Shown one piece after another: positions 17,641 through 26,364 of a stretch of 64,000 nucleotides of DNA. The notes below the pieces were generated by a model. That model made no database searches. It was not told where the DNA came from and saw only the letters and a program-made list of their open reading frames with translations. Both the position numbers and the translations under genes were made by a program. The first letter of the stretch is position 1. Each line of letters begins with the position of its first letter. The DNA comes from SHZI01 sp031395645 (GTDB lineage: Bacteria > Pseudomonadota > Gammaproteobacteria > Steroidobacterales > GCA-2729495), in the NCBI GenBank assembly GCA_031395645.1, contig JANNJM010000087.1:62001-126000 (forward strand), read 5' to 3'.

Positions 17641-18305
17641 GCAGAATTCGCGAACGGGTTTGCGGCCAGGTCGCCGTCGGCCGTCAGCGGCGGGTAGGGC
17701 AGTCCCTTCCTCTGGCAGCGGGCGGCGATATCCGGGTGGCACCATTCGAACAGTGTCTGTTCGAACTGCTCCGCACTGAGGCGGCATTGCGCGTACAAGC
17801 CGGCCGCCTCGCGCTGCCGGGCCGCCTCATAAAGAAACAGGCCTGCAGCCACCGAGACGTTGAGCGAGGCCGCCAGGCCGCGCATTGGCAGGCTGGCGTG
17901 GCGGTCGGCAAGAGCTGCTCCCACGGCGCATACCCCCCGCAGTTCCGAGCCCAGCAGCAGCGCGGTTGGTAGCGTGTAGTCAATGCTCCGGTAATCTTCC
18001 GCTGCAGTCGTTAAATGCGCTGCAACAATCTGAAATCCTTGGGCTTTCAACACGCCTATCGCTGCGGGTAGTGCCGCGTGGAGGTGGACGCCGACGCGGG
18101 GCGCCGTGCCGCCGGAAATACCGCGGGCGCGCGCGAAACTGTTGCCCGTAGCTACCGCGTGCATGGCAAAGACGCCGACCGCATCGCAGGTGCGCAGGAC
18201 GGCGGCGATGTTGTGCGGCTTGTGCACGTCGTCGGTGAGCACGGTCAGATCCGGCTGACGGCGCAGCAGTGCGGCTTTGAGGTTTTGGAAGCGTTCCGGG
18301 GTCAC
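17637..18305 (-). CDS. trmH: tRNA (guanosine-18-2'-O)-methyltransferase TrmH
   Basis: TrmH methylates G18 in the D loop of tRNAs using SAM and the SPOUT trefoil knot. The 222-residue protein starts at a GTG. SPOUT motif 1 is DDVHKPHNIAAVLRTCDAVG with the catalytic-region Asn and Arg, motif 2 is LLLGSELRGV and motif 3 is MRGLAASLNVSVAAGLFLYE. The TrmH-specific C-terminal extension follows. Motif 2 differs from the usual LxxGxExxGI by carrying SELRGV. The gene is monocistronic and converges with the phosphatase-like gene. Confidence 0.9.
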   Translation of the reverse strand: MTPERFQNLKAALLRRQPDLTVLTDDVHKPHNIAAVLRTCDAVGVFAMHAVATGNSFARARGISGGTAPRVGVHLHAALPAAIGVLKAQGFQIVAAHLTTAAEDYRSIDYTLPTALLLGSELRGVCAVGAALADRHASLPMRGLAASLNVSVAAGLFLYEAARQREAAGLYAQCRLSAEQFEQTLFEWCHPDIAARCQRKGLPYPPLTADGDLAANPFANSA

Positions 18306-18357
18306 GGCGGTGTCATCCTATGCGAGCCGAGAGCGAAATTCCCGAATCACCTTAGGC

Positions 18358-18363
18358 TAGAAT
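18358..18363 (+). promoter_or_regulatory. -10-like box before tRNA-Arg
   Basis: TAGAAT lies 11 nt before the mature tRNA-Arg 5' end, a suitable distance for a short leader. No clear -35 box was found. The surrounding AGGCTAGAATGCCGG is nearly identical to AGGCTAGAATGGCGG upstream of fusA. Confidence 0.35.
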
Positions 18364-18374
18364 GCCGGCGCCGT

Positions 18375-18450
18375 GCCCCGGTAGCTCAGGGGATAGAGCG
18401 CTCGCCTCCTAAGCGAGAGGTCCCAGGTTCGAATCCTGGTCGGGGCGCCA
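18375..18450 (+). tRNA. tRNA-Arg (anticodon CCU)
   Basis: The 76-nt gene with encoded CCA has acceptor strands GCCCCGG (18375-18381) and TCGGGGC (18440-18446, one G-U pair), discriminator G, D loop TAGCTCAGGGGA and T arm AGGTTCGAATCCT. The anticodon stem CTCGC/GCGAG closes the loop CTCCTAA with anticodon CCT, reading AGG. Confidence 0.97.
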
Positions 18451-18474
18451 CTTACCGACGGCGAATCTGGACCC

Positions 18475-19506
18475 ATGATCTGGCTCTTTCTTCTCGGCTC
18501 CCTCGTAGCGATCCTGATCGCCGCTGAAGTCTTCACCAATGCCCTCGAGCACCTGGGCCAGCGCCTGAAAATATCCGAAGGCGTCACCGGCTCGCTGTTC
18601 GCAGCGGTCGGCACGGCCATGCCCGAGACCATGGTGCCGGTGCTGGCAATCGTCGCCGGCACTGAGGACATGGCGGTGAATCACGCCATTGGCGTGGGCG
18701 CTATCGTCGGCGCGCCGCTGATGCTCTCCACGCTGGCGTTTTTCCTGATGGGCGCTGCGGCCCTTCGCGCGCGCGGCTTGCGCGGACCCATTGCGCCGGA
18801 GCCCTCAGGCACCAAACGCGACCTGGACTTTTTTCTCGTGGCCTTCCTGCTCGCCGGCCTGGGACTCCTGCCGCCGGCCGACTGGGCCTATGGCGGGCTC
18901 ATTCGTGGCAGCCTCGCCGTCGTCCTGGTGCTGCTGTACCTCTTCTACGTGGTGCTGACCCTGCGCAGCTCGGCGCAGCTCGTTGAGGAGGGGCATGGCA
19001 CGTTAGCTGACGACCCGATGTTCCTGTGCCGGCTGGGCCTGCCGGACCGCATGCCCACCGTGGTTGCCCAGCTCCTGCTTGGCTTCGGGCTGCTGGTGGG
19101 TGGCGCGAAGGCATTCATCTATTCGGTGGAGCAGCTGTCGCTGCTGCTGGCGATATCGGCGCTGATCCTGTCGCTGCTCATCATTCCCGTCGCCACCGAG
19201 CTGCCGGAGAAGGTCAACAGCATTCTGTGGATCCGCCGCCGGAAGGACACGCTGGCGGTTGGCAACCTGACAGGCGCCATGGTGTTTCAGGGCACGCTGC
19301 TGCCGGCGCTGGGCCTGCTCAGCACGCCCTGGCAGCCGGAGCCACCGGTCGTCATGGCCATGACGCTCTCGTTGGTGGCTACACTCTGGCTACGCTGGCA
19401 CATTCACCACGGCGGCCTGCAGGTGCGCCATCTCTCGATTAACGGACTCTGCTATCTCGTGTATCTGGTGAGTATCGCGCTCATCGTTGGCGGCCAGTTT
19501 GTGTGA
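18475..19506 (+). CDS. Sodium/calcium exchanger family membrane protein
   Basis: This 343-residue protein of about ten helices belongs to the Ca2+:cation antiporter family (PF01699). The two inverted alpha repeats are visible. The first contains ISEGVTGSLFAAVGTAMPET with the Gly/Thr/Glu motif that binds the ion; the second contains LLIIPVATELPEKVNSILWI and, further on, LTGAMVFQGTLLPALGLL. The first repeat matches the G-(S/T)-x-x-P-E ion-site pattern. It lies 24 nt after tRNA-Arg and converges with the HicB-like gene. The ion specificity cannot be told from sequence. Confidence 0.87.
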   Translation: MIWLFLLGSLVAILIAAEVFTNALEHLGQRLKISEGVTGSLFAAVGTAMPETMVPVLAIVAGTEDMAVNHAIGVGAIVGAPLMLSTLAFFLMGAAALRARGLRGPIAPEPSGTKRDLDFFLVAFLLAGLGLLPPADWAYGGLIRGSLAVVLVLLYLFYVVLTLRSSAQLVEEGHGTLADDPMFLCRLGLPDRMPTVVAQLLLGFGLLVGGAKAFIYSVEQLSLLLAISALILSLLIIPVATELPEKVNSILWIRRRKDTLAVGNLTGAMVFQGTLLPALGLLSTPWQPEPPVVMAMTLSLVATLWLRWHIHHGGLQVRHLSINGLCYLVYLVSIALIVGGQFV

Positions 19507-19515
19507 AGACCGTGC

Positions 19516-19830
19516 TCAGCTTGATGAGCGGCCCTTCTGATGGTGCGCCAGGGCTCGCAGATGCGCCATATTGATGTGGATGTTCAGCCACCGCACCGGC
19601 CCCCCGGCGTCGCCGGCGGGACTGAATCCGGGAGCCGGTTCCCCGTCCCGGCCGTCCGGCAGTGGCTCACTGGCGAGCAGCAGGCGGGTGAGTTCGCCTT
19701 CGACCGCCAGCCGCAGTTTCGGCAACAGTTCCTGCTCTGTGCTCCCTGTCAGATCGCAGTGGGCCAGATCTGGCGCGACCGCCCGCAGTTTTCCATCGGG
19801 CGTGGAGAGCAGGGCAATGGCGAACAGCAT
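19516..19830 (-). CDS. Small HicB-like protein (orphan)
   Basis: The chosen ATG at 19830 gives 104 residues; the frame is open upstream but that part reads as low-complexity Arg/Pro sequence. The pattern TPDGKLRAVAPDLAHCDLTG-STEQELLPKLRLAVEGEL resembles the HicB antitoxin partial RNase-H fold (PDLPGC ... GDT ... EAL ... A). There is no neighbouring HicA, and no DNA-binding helix-turn-helix is visible at the C terminus, which is Gly/Pro-rich and then WLNIHINMAHLRALAHHQKG. It may be a solitary regulator or a non-toxin HicB-fold protein. Reality of the gene is likely but not certain. Confidence 0.55.
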   Translation of the reverse strand: MLFAIALLSTPDGKLRAVAPDLAHCDLTGSTEQELLPKLRLAVEGELTRLLLASEPLPDGRDGEPAPGFSPAGDAGGPVRWLNIHINMAHLRALAHHQKGRSSS

Positions 19831-19945
19831 CGTCTGGATTCCGCGTGAGTGACGGTGTGGGTTATACGGGGCGCGACTGCCCGCAGCAAAGCGAGCTGCG
19901 GGTCCCGCGGCACATCCGGGTTGCATCCGGTCACGAATTCCCTGA

Positions 19946-20929
19946 ATGATGCCCCCCATGGCAGCCACCAGCGACAGCAATCGGGCCCTCTGGGGCGGCA
20001 TCCTTTTCAGCTTCGTGTTCACGGCGCTGATCTGGTACGCGGGCGGCCATTGGCTGCAGCCCGGAGCCCTGACGCCAGACCGTCCCGGATTCTGGTACGA
20101 ATGGCAGCTGCAGGAGCCCACGATGTGGACGCGGGCCACCGCCTGGGCCGGTTACCTTGGGCACCAGGTCGCCATCTGGTGGCTGATCTGGACCGCCCAG
20201 CAGGAGCGCCCGGGCTACACCCCGGGACTGCACCGCTTCAATGTGCTGGCTCTCGTGGTAAACGCGGTATTCATTAGCCTGCATTTCGTTCAGACCCAGG
20301 TCTGGTACGACGGTCTCGCGCAGGACGTGCACGAGACGACAGCCCAGTGGTCCGTGATCGTGCTGCTGATCGCCGTGCTGGCCATGGAGAACCGCAGGCG
20401 CGGCCTCGTGTTCGGCGCGTCCTCCCCGTGGGTTGAGCGTGCCGGACCTTTTCTGCGCCGTTACCACGGTTACTATTTTTCGTGGGCCATCATTTACACG
20501 TTCTGGTATCACCCCATGGAAGACACCTGGGGGCACCTCTTTGGTTTCCTGTACATGTTCCTGCTGATGTTGCAGGGGAGCCTGTTCTTCACCCGTGCCC
20601 ACGTGAACCGGAAGTGGACGGTTGTGCTTGAAGTAACTTTTGCGTTTCACGGTGCCATGGTGGCCTACCTCGCGGGGCAGGGCTGGCGGATGTTTCTCAT
20701 GGGCGGCCTCGCCATGTTCATCATCACCCAGATGCACGGCCTGGGCCTCAGCCGTCGTGCCCGGTGGCTGATCGGCAGCGGTTACGTCGCCGGACTTGGG
20801 CTGCTCTATGCGGGGCGCGGCTGGCAGTACCTGCCGGAAGTCGCGGGCATTCCGCTAACCCTCCTGGGGGGTGTCTTCGTGTTGTCACTGCTGGTTCTCG
20901 GTGGTCGTCGCGTGCTGCGCCCGGCCTAA
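19946..20929 (+). CDS. Multi-pass membrane protein of unknown function
   Basis: I do not recognise this 327-residue protein. It has about eight hydrophobic helices, beginning ALWGGILFSFVFTALIWYAG, and an unusual number of aromatic and His residues inside or next to helices (WAGYLGHQVAIWWLIW, NAVFISLHFVQTQVWYDG, YHGYYFSWAIIYTFWYHPME, FAFHGAMVAYL, IITQMHGLGLSRR). The spaced His could bind heme or metal, but that is only a suggestion. In-frame ATGs at 19946, 19949 and 19958 are all possible starts. It lies upstream of another membrane gene and sucA. Confidence 0.8.
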   Translation: MMPPMAATSDSNRALWGGILFSFVFTALIWYAGGHWLQPGALTPDRPGFWYEWQLQEPTMWTRATAWAGYLGHQVAIWWLIWTAQQERPGYTPGLHRFNVLALVVNAVFISLHFVQTQVWYDGLAQDVHETTAQWSVIVLLIAVLAMENRRRGLVFGASSPWVERAGPFLRRYHGYYFSWAIIYTFWYHPMEDTWGHLFGFLYMFLLMLQGSLFFTRAHVNRKWTVVLEVTFAFHGAMVAYLAGQGWRMFLMGGLAMFIITQMHGLGLSRRARWLIGSGYVAGLGLLYAGRGWQYLPEVAGIPLTLLGGVFVLSLLVLGGRRVLRPA

Positions 20930-21000
20930 GTGCGAACTGGGTCCGGCGCGCTACCGGCCCGGACTCCTACCATTCCCCACCGTCCGCAGAAAGCGTGCCC

Positions 21001-21564
21001 GTGGAGAATGACGAGTCCGGCAAGTCTGACCGCAGCCCCTGGAGGGCATGGCTGGCTCGCGTTTCTGGGGGCAGTCAACTGACGGAGCCGCCGGTTCCCG
21101 AGAGACGCGATGCTGAACGGCGCAGTCCGTCAGCCTGGTCGTTTGCGTACGGCAGTTTCCGGCCCCGCCGCCGCGCCGGGCGCCGCGACCGGGACCACGA
21201 GCGGGTCTTCCTCGACTGGCACGAGCCGCGGGTCCTGTACCTGGTGCTCGCAATTGTCCTGATGTGCTGTGCCGACGCGCTGTTCACGCTAAACCTCCTG
21301 GCCGCCGGGGCGGAGGAAATGAACGTGCTGATGGGTGCGCTGATCACTCACGACGTCCAGCATTTTCTGGTGCTGAAGATCGGTGTCACCTGTTTAAGTG
21401 TCGTGCTGTTAGGAGTCGCAGCACGCCGGCAATTCCTGGGCCTTATTCCGGTCTATCGCGTATTGCAGTTGTTCTGCGCCGGCTACGCGGTACTGATTGC
21501 CTGGGAGCTGTGGCTGTTCGTTGCCCTGGTCGAGGAGCTCCCGTTTCCTGCATTTGGTCCTTGA
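21001..21564 (+). CDS. DUF5658-like membrane protein
   Basis: From the GTG at 21001 the product has 187 residues; an AGAAAG at about 20989-20994 is better spaced for this start than for the GTG at 20995. The N-terminal 70 residues are charged and cytoplasmic (Arg-rich). Three helices follow. The first carries CADALFTLNLLAAGAEEMN, then ITHDVQHFLVLKIGVTCLSV, matching the DUF5658 pattern D-x-x-F-T-x-x-x-x-x-x-G-A-x-E-x-N ... K. Function unknown. Its stop codon overlaps the -35 box of the candidate sucA promoter. Confidence 0.75.
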   Translation: MENDESGKSDRSPWRAWLARVSGGSQLTEPPVPERRDAERRSPSAWSFAYGSFRPRRRAGRRDRDHERVFLDWHEPRVLYLVLAIVLMCCADALFTLNLLAAGAEEMNVLMGALITHDVQHFLVLKIGVTCLSVVLLGVAARRQFLGLIPVYRVLQLFCAGYAVLIAWELWLFVALVEELPFPAFGP

Positions 21565-21588
21565 TCCCGGACGCTACATAACTATAGT
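21561..21588 (+). promoter_or_regulatory. Candidate sucA promoter
   Basis: TTGATC (21561-21566) and TATAGT (21583-21588) are spaced 16 nt apart. They match four and five of six sigma70 consensus positions. The start point would fall near 21595, giving a leader of about 20 nt. Confidence 0.52.
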
Positions 21589-21592
21589 GGCC

Positions 21593-21611
21593 GTTCCGGA
21601 CTGTACGGAAC
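21593..21611 (+). promoter_or_regulatory. Hairpin covering the sucA ribosome-binding site
   Basis: GTTCCG (21593-21598) and CGGAAC (21606-21611) form a perfect 6-bp stem with a 7-nt loop, ending 4 nt before the sucA ATG. The only SD-like bases (GGAAC) lie inside the 3' arm. It is palindromic DNA as well, so an operator is an alternative. Confidence 0.4.
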
Positions 21612-21615
21612 CTCC

Positions 21616-24480
21616 ATGAGCCAGACCCTGCGCGAAAGCCTCGGCCAGATGGTCGCGTCGTCGCCGCTGTTCGGCGGCAATGCGGCCTATGTAGAAGACC
21701 TGTATGCGAGCTGGCTGCGGGATCCCGCCTCCGTGGCCGCCCGCTGGCGCCAGTTCTTTGCCGAGCAGGTGCCTGCCGAGGCATTCAGGCGTGATCAGGC
21801 CGGTGGCCCTGCCAGCAGCCCGGCCAGCAATGAGGCCAGCAGGGCGGCCAGCCCCGTTCAGTTCGGTGTCGCGCCGGAAAGCGCCGACCTGAGCGCTCCC
21901 CTCACGGAGAAGCAGGCCGCCGTCTCCCGGCTGATCCAGGTGTACAGCCTGCGCGGCCACCAGATTGCGGACCTGGATCCACTCGGGATGCAGGACCGCC
22001 CGATGCCCAATGTCATGCGGCTCGACTATGCAGGCCTCGGTGAGGCCGATCTGGATACCGAATTCTACGTGGGCACCTTTGCTGGGCAGGCCGACGTGCG
22101 CATGCGCCTGCGCGATCTCCTCGCCACGCTGACGACCGTCTACGGGGGCAAGGTGGGGTCCGATTTTGCCCACCTCTCAAGCGGGCGCGAACGGGTCTGG
22201 ATCCGCGAGCGCCTCGAGCGCGGCATGCTGAAAAATCCCCTGTCGGACGACGAACGCCGGCATATCCTGATCCAGCTGACAGCTGCCGAAGGCATAGAAC
22301 GCTACCTGCACACGCGCTATGTGGGGCAGAAGCGCTTCTCGCTTGAAGGCGGAGAAAGCCTCATCCCGCTCCTCGACGACCTGATTCAGCAGGGTGGCGC
22401 AACGGGTATCCATGAGATCGTGGTGGGCATGGCCCACCGGGGCCGGATCAACGTGCTCGTGAACCTGCTCGGCAAGGCACCGCAAGAGCTGTTCTCCGAG
22501 TTCGAAGGGGCCTATGACCCGGCCCGCGTGAAGGGCTCCGGTGACGTGAAGTACCACAAGGGCTATTCGTCAGACCTGCGGACGCCCGGTGGCAACGTGC
22601 ACGTCGTGCTGGCCTTCAATCCGTCGCACCTGGAAATCGTCGATCCCGTGGTGCAGGGTTCTGTGCGGGCTCGCCAGGAACGTCGCGGCGACGATGACGG
22701 TGCGGAAATCCTGCCCATCCTCATTCACGGCGATGCGGCGTTTGCGGCTCAGGGCGTCGTCGCTGAGACCTTTCAGTTGTCCCAGGCCCGCGGTTTCAAG
22801 ACCGGCGGCACGGTGCACGTGGTCATCAACAACCAGGTGGGGTTCACGATCTCTGACCCCAGAGACGCGCGGTCGACGCCCTATTGCAGCGACATCGCCC
22901 GGATGATCGAGGCGCCCGTCTTCCACGTGAACAGCGACGACCCGGAAGCGGTGGTCTTTGTCACGCGCCTGGCCCTCGAGTATCGCCAGACATTTCACAA
23001 GGACGTCGTCATCGACCTGGTGTGCTATCGCCGGCACGGCCATAACGAAGCTGACGAACCGGCGGCCACCCAGCCGCAGATGTACCAGGTGATCCGCAAG
23101 CACCCGACGACCCGGCAGATTTATGCCCGGGCACTGATGGAAAAGGGCGTGCTGGACGCGGCGGAAGCCGAACGCCTGAACGAGGAATACCGTGGGCGGG
23201 TCGAGGGAGGTCAGCCCCTGCCGCAGACGGCCCTCGGCATGATTGGCAATGAATACACTGTCGACTGGACGCGTTACGAGAAGGGTGACTGGGACGAACT
23301 GCACAGTACGGCGCTGACTCCGGAGGAAATAGCCACGCTGTCACGCGAGATCAACCACGTACCGCAGAATTTCAGCCTGCACCCCCGCGTGGCCAAGATC
23401 GTCTCCGACCGCGATCGCATGGCTGCTGGTGAGATTCCGATGGACTGGGGTTTTGCGGAACTGATGGCGTACGGAAGCCTCATCCGGCAGGGTTCACGCA
23501 TCCGGCTGACAGGACAGGACAGCGGACGCGGCACTTTTTTTCACAGACACTGTGTCCTTCATGATCAACTCACGGACCAGACCTTTACACCTCTCGAGAA
23601 TCTGGCTGCAACCGGACGCGGCGCGTTTACGGTCACGGATTCCTTGTTGTCAGAGGAAGCCGTCCTCGGCTTCGAATACGGCTTCTCCTCGACGGACCCG
23701 GATGCTCTGGTGATCTGGGAGGCCCAGTTCGGGGACTTCTGCAATGGCGCCCAGGTGGTCATCGATCAGTTCATCAGTTCGGGCGAAGCCAAGTGGGGCC
23801 GGCTCTGTGGCCTGACGCTGTTTCTGCCGCACGGCCAGGAGGGGCAGGGTCCGGAGCATTCGTCCGCCCGCCTTGAGCGCTTCCTGCAGTTGTGCGCTGA
23901 GCTGAACATGCAGGTCTGCATTCCCTCGACCCCGGCCCAGATGTTTCACATGCTGCGCCGGCAAATGCTGCGGCCCCTGCGCAAACCGCTGATTGTGATG
24001 ACGCCGAAGAGCCTCTTGAGGCACCGGCTGTCCAGTTCGCCGCTTGCGGACCTCAAGGCGGGGCGTTTTCAGCTGGTCATTCCGGAGGTTGATCCTCTGG
24101 AGGCGGCCGGCGTGCGGCGCATCGTCTTCTGCAGCGGCAAGGTGTACTTCGACCTGCTCGAGGCGCGTCGCACCAAGGCGCAAACCGACGTGGCCCTGGT
24201 GCGCATCGAGCAGTTGTACCCGTTTCCTGGCATTGAATACGCCGCTGCCATCGCGAAGTACCCCTTCGCACAGGAGATCGTCTGGTGCCAGGAGGAACCC
24301 CAGAATCAGGGTGCGTGGTACCAGATCCGTCATCAGCTGCAGCGGCCACTGCAGGCCGGGCAGCAGGTATTCTATGCGGGTCGCCGCGGAGCCGCCGCTC
24401 CGGCGCCTGGTATTTTTCAGCTGCACGTTCAGCAGCAACAGGCACTCGTCGAGGCGGCCCTGTCCGCGCAGGTTCAGTAG
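21616..24480 (+). CDS. sucA: 2-oxoglutarate dehydrogenase E1 component
   Basis: SucA decarboxylates 2-oxoglutarate with thiamine diphosphate in the TCA cycle. The 954-residue protein is of normal length. The N terminus (SPLFGGNAAYVEDLYASWLR) matches the E1o segment that binds E2. Core motifs are ERYLHTRYVGQKRFSLEGGE, IVVGMAHRGRINVLVN, GDAAFAAQGVVAETFQLS (ThDP/Mg motif beginning GDAA), VGFTISDPRDARSTPYCSD and DLVCYRRHGHNEADEPAATQ. The transketolase-like C-terminal half has FEYGFSSTDPDALVIWEAQFG and LFLPHGQEGQGPEHSSARLE. It is followed by sucB after 28 nt. Confidence 0.97.
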   Translation: MSQTLRESLGQMVASSPLFGGNAAYVEDLYASWLRDPASVAARWRQFFAEQVPAEAFRRDQAGGPASSPASNEASRAASPVQFGVAPESADLSAPLTEKQAAVSRLIQVYSLRGHQIADLDPLGMQDRPMPNVMRLDYAGLGEADLDTEFYVGTFAGQADVRMRLRDLLATLTTVYGGKVGSDFAHLSSGRERVWIRERLERGMLKNPLSDDERRHILIQLTAAEGIERYLHTRYVGQKRFSLEGGESLIPLLDDLIQQGGATGIHEIVVGMAHRGRINVLVNLLGKAPQELFSEFEGAYDPARVKGSGDVKYHKGYSSDLRTPGGNVHVVLAFNPSHLEIVDPVVQGSVRARQERRGDDDGAEILPILIHGDAAFAAQGVVAETFQLSQARGFKTGGTVHVVINNQVGFTISDPRDARSTPYCSDIARMIEAPVFHVNSDDPEAVVFVTRLALEYRQTFHKDVVIDLVCYRRHGHNEADEPAATQPQMYQVIRKHPTTRQIYARALMEKGVLDAAEAERLNEEYRGRVEGGQPLPQTALGMIGNEYTVDWTRYEKGDWDELHSTALTPEEIATLSREINHVPQNFSLHPRVAKIVSDRDRMAAGEIPMDWGFAELMAYGSLIRQGSRIRLTGQDSGRGTFFHRHCVLHDQLTDQTFTPLENLAATGRGAFTVTDSLLSEEAVLGFEYGFSSTDPDALVIWEAQFGDFCNGAQVVIDQFISSGEAKWGRLCGLTLFLPHGQEGQGPEHSSARLERFLQLCAELNMQVCIPSTPAQMFHMLRRQMLRPLRKPLIVMTPKSLLRHRLSSSPLADLKAGRFQLVIPEVDPLEAAGVRRIVFCSGKVYFDLLEARRTKAQTDVALVRIEQLYPFPGIEYAAAIAKYPFAQEIVWCQEEPQNQGAWYQIRHQLQRPLQAGQQVFYAGRRGAAAPAPGIFQLHVQQQQALVEAALSAQVQ

Positions 24481-24508
24481 TTCTCCTCAGGCCTGGAAGC
24501 AGCCATTC

Positions 24509-25696
24509 ATGAGCATCGAAGTCAAAGTTCCCAGCCTGCCCGAGTCCGTTGCGGACGCCACGCTCGTCACCTGGCACAAGGCAGTGGGTGACCTGGTCGA
24601 GCGCGACGAAAACCTTGCGGACCTGGAGACCGACAAGGTCGTGCTTGAGGTGCCGTCTCCAGTCCGGGGCGTCCTGCGGGAATTGCGTGTGCAGGGCGGG
24701 GCGACCGTGGTCAGCGGCCAGTTGCTCGCTGTGCTCGAAGCGTCTGCCGATGTCAGCGTAACGACACCCAAAGCGGCGATGGCGGCCGTGCCCCCACCCG
24801 TCACCACCCCCGTCGCTGCCATTGGCAGCAGGGGCGCGGGCAAGACGGGCCCCGCGGCCCGCCGCGTGCTCCAGGAGACCGGCGTTGACCCGGCCACGAT
24901 CCGGGGCACCGGGCGTGATGGCCGGATACTCAAATCTGACGTGCTGCAGGCACCGCCACCGGCAGCAGTTGCTGCACCGGCTGCAGCCGCCCCAGGGCGC
25001 ACCGAGCGCCGCGTGGCGATGACGCGTCTGCGGGCCCGGATTGCCGAGCGGATGGTGCAGGCCCAGCAGCAGGCGGCCATGCTGACGACGTTTAATGAAG
25101 TCGATCTCTCGGCTGTCATCGCGCTGCGTAACCGCTACAAGGACGCCTTCGAGAAGCAGCACGGCGTGCGGCTTGGATTCATGAGCTTCTTCGTGAAGGC
25201 GGCCATTGAGGCGCTGCACCGCTACCCAACCGTGAATGCCTCGGTGGAGGGCAACGACGTTGTCTATCACGACTACTACGACATCGGTATCGCCGTCTCC
25301 ACGGACCGCGGCCTGATCGTTCCCGTGCTCCGCAATGCGGACCGCTGTAATTTTCCCGGCATCGAGGCGGCCATCAATGAGTACGGTCGCAAGGCGCGCG
25401 AGGGGGCGCTCGGCATGGAGGACCTCACCGGCGGCACGTTCACGATTACGAACGGCGGCGTGTTTGGGTCGTTGTTGTCCACGCCGATACTGAACCCGCC
25501 CCAGAGCGGTATTCTGGGCATGCACAAGATCCAGGAGCGACCCGTCGTCGTCGATGGCCAGGTCGTGGTCCGGCCGATGATGTATGTCGCGCTCACCTAC
25601 GACCACCGCATCATCGACGGTCGGGAAGCCGTGCAATTTCTGGTCGCCCTGAAGGATGTCCTCGAGGATCCGTCCCGCCTGCTCATCGGCGTCTGA
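24509..25696 (+). CDS. sucB: Dihydrolipoyllysine succinyltransferase, E2 of 2-oxoglutarate dehydrogenase
   Basis: SucB transfers the succinyl group from lipoate to CoA. The ATG at 24509 (MSIEVKVPSLPESVADAT) gives 395 residues; the upstream open frame runs inside sucA in another frame. One lipoyl domain carries the modified Lys43 in DLETDKVVLEVPSP. A Pro/Ala linker leads to the peripheral subunit-binding domain (GPAARRVLQETGVDPATIRG), then a second linker and the catalytic domain with TYDHRIIDGREAVQFL (His and Asp of the active site) and LTGGTFTITNGGVFGS. No lpd (E3) gene follows. Confidence 0.96.
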   Translation: MSIEVKVPSLPESVADATLVTWHKAVGDLVERDENLADLETDKVVLEVPSPVRGVLRELRVQGGATVVSGQLLAVLEASADVSVTTPKAAMAAVPPPVTTPVAAIGSRGAGKTGPAARRVLQETGVDPATIRGTGRDGRILKSDVLQAPPPAAVAAPAAAAPGRTERRVAMTRLRARIAERMVQAQQQAAMLTTFNEVDLSAVIALRNRYKDAFEKQHGVRLGFMSFFVKAAIEALHRYPTVNASVEGNDVVYHDYYDIGIAVSTDRGLIVPVLRNADRCNFPGIEAAINEYGRKAREGALGMEDLTGGTFTITNGGVFGSLLSTPILNPPQSGILGMHKIQERPVVVDGQVVVRPMMYVALTYDHRIIDGREAVQFLVALKDVLEDPSRLLIGV

Positions 25697-25773
25697 GATC
25701 GACGCGCCCGGCACCTCAAGAATCACTGATTCCAATTCGGTTATGATGCCCCCGTTGTTGCGGAGAGTGCGTC

Positions 25774-26364
25774 ATGCGAATCTATTCTGGCCCGGTCAGC
25801 GCGGTGCTGGCCCGGGCGCTGCTGTCCAGTGCTCTGCTGTATTGCACGGTCGCGACCGCAGTTGCCCATGAAATCGATCTCAGTCTGAATTTGGACGCGG
25901 TCCGGGTCACCTACGCCAACGAGGTCGGCGACGGGTTGCGCCTGGAGGGCGGCTGGCTCCACGACGGCGACAAGGGCGACGTGGCACACGCCGGGTTGCT
26001 GGTCACCGGTGCGGCCAGTCCCGCCAGTCAGAAGCTGACGGCCGGCGTCGGCGTGCGGCTTGCCTACCTGGACGGCGAGGGCAGCCAGCGCGAGGGCTAC
26101 GCGCTCGGGGTCGGCGGACTGGTGCGCTGGGTGATTCCCCGCTACGACCGTTTCGCGGTGTCTGGCGAGGGGTATTGGGCGCCGGACGTGCTGAGCGGTG
26201 GCGATGCCACGGAATACCTGGACGGCACGGTGCGGCTGGGCTTCAGTGTCACACGCCAGGCTGAAGTCTACGTGGGCGCGCGCTATACCCGTGCGGACTA
26301 TGACAACCGTCCCGAGGTCCACTTTGATACCGGCCTGCACGCAGGCTTCAACCTGCGCTTCTGA
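25774..26364 (+). CDS. YfaZ-like outer-membrane beta-barrel protein
   Basis: This 196-residue protein has a signal peptide (ALLSSALLYCTVATAVAHE) and alternating strands that end in the terminal aromatic AGFNLRF expected for a BAM substrate. The pattern HEIDLSLNLDAVRVTYANEV ... LTAGVGVRLAYLDGE ... GVGGLVRWVIPRYDRF ... EGYWAPDVLSGGDATEY fits the YfaZ family (PF07437). The function of YfaZ is unknown. A -10-like TATGAT lies at 25742-25747 without a clear -35. Its TGA overlaps the ruvC ATG by one base, so it is translationally linked to ruvCAB. Confidence 0.82.
   Translation: MRIYSGPVSAVLARALLSSALLYCTVATAVAHEIDLSLNLDAVRVTYANEVGDGLRLEGGWLHDGDKGDVAHAGLLVTGAASPASQKLTAGVGVRLAYLDGEGSQREGYALGVGGLVRWVIPRYDRFAVSGEGYWAPDVLSGGDATEYLDGTVRLGFSVTRQAEVYVGARYTRADYDNRPEVHFDTGLHAGFNLRF

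Noticed and set aside
24077..25735. 552-codon open frame antisense to sucB
   Set aside because: Lies opposite a clear E2 gene, has Arg/His/Val-rich composition without any domain pattern, and is a typical consequence of high-GC third positions.
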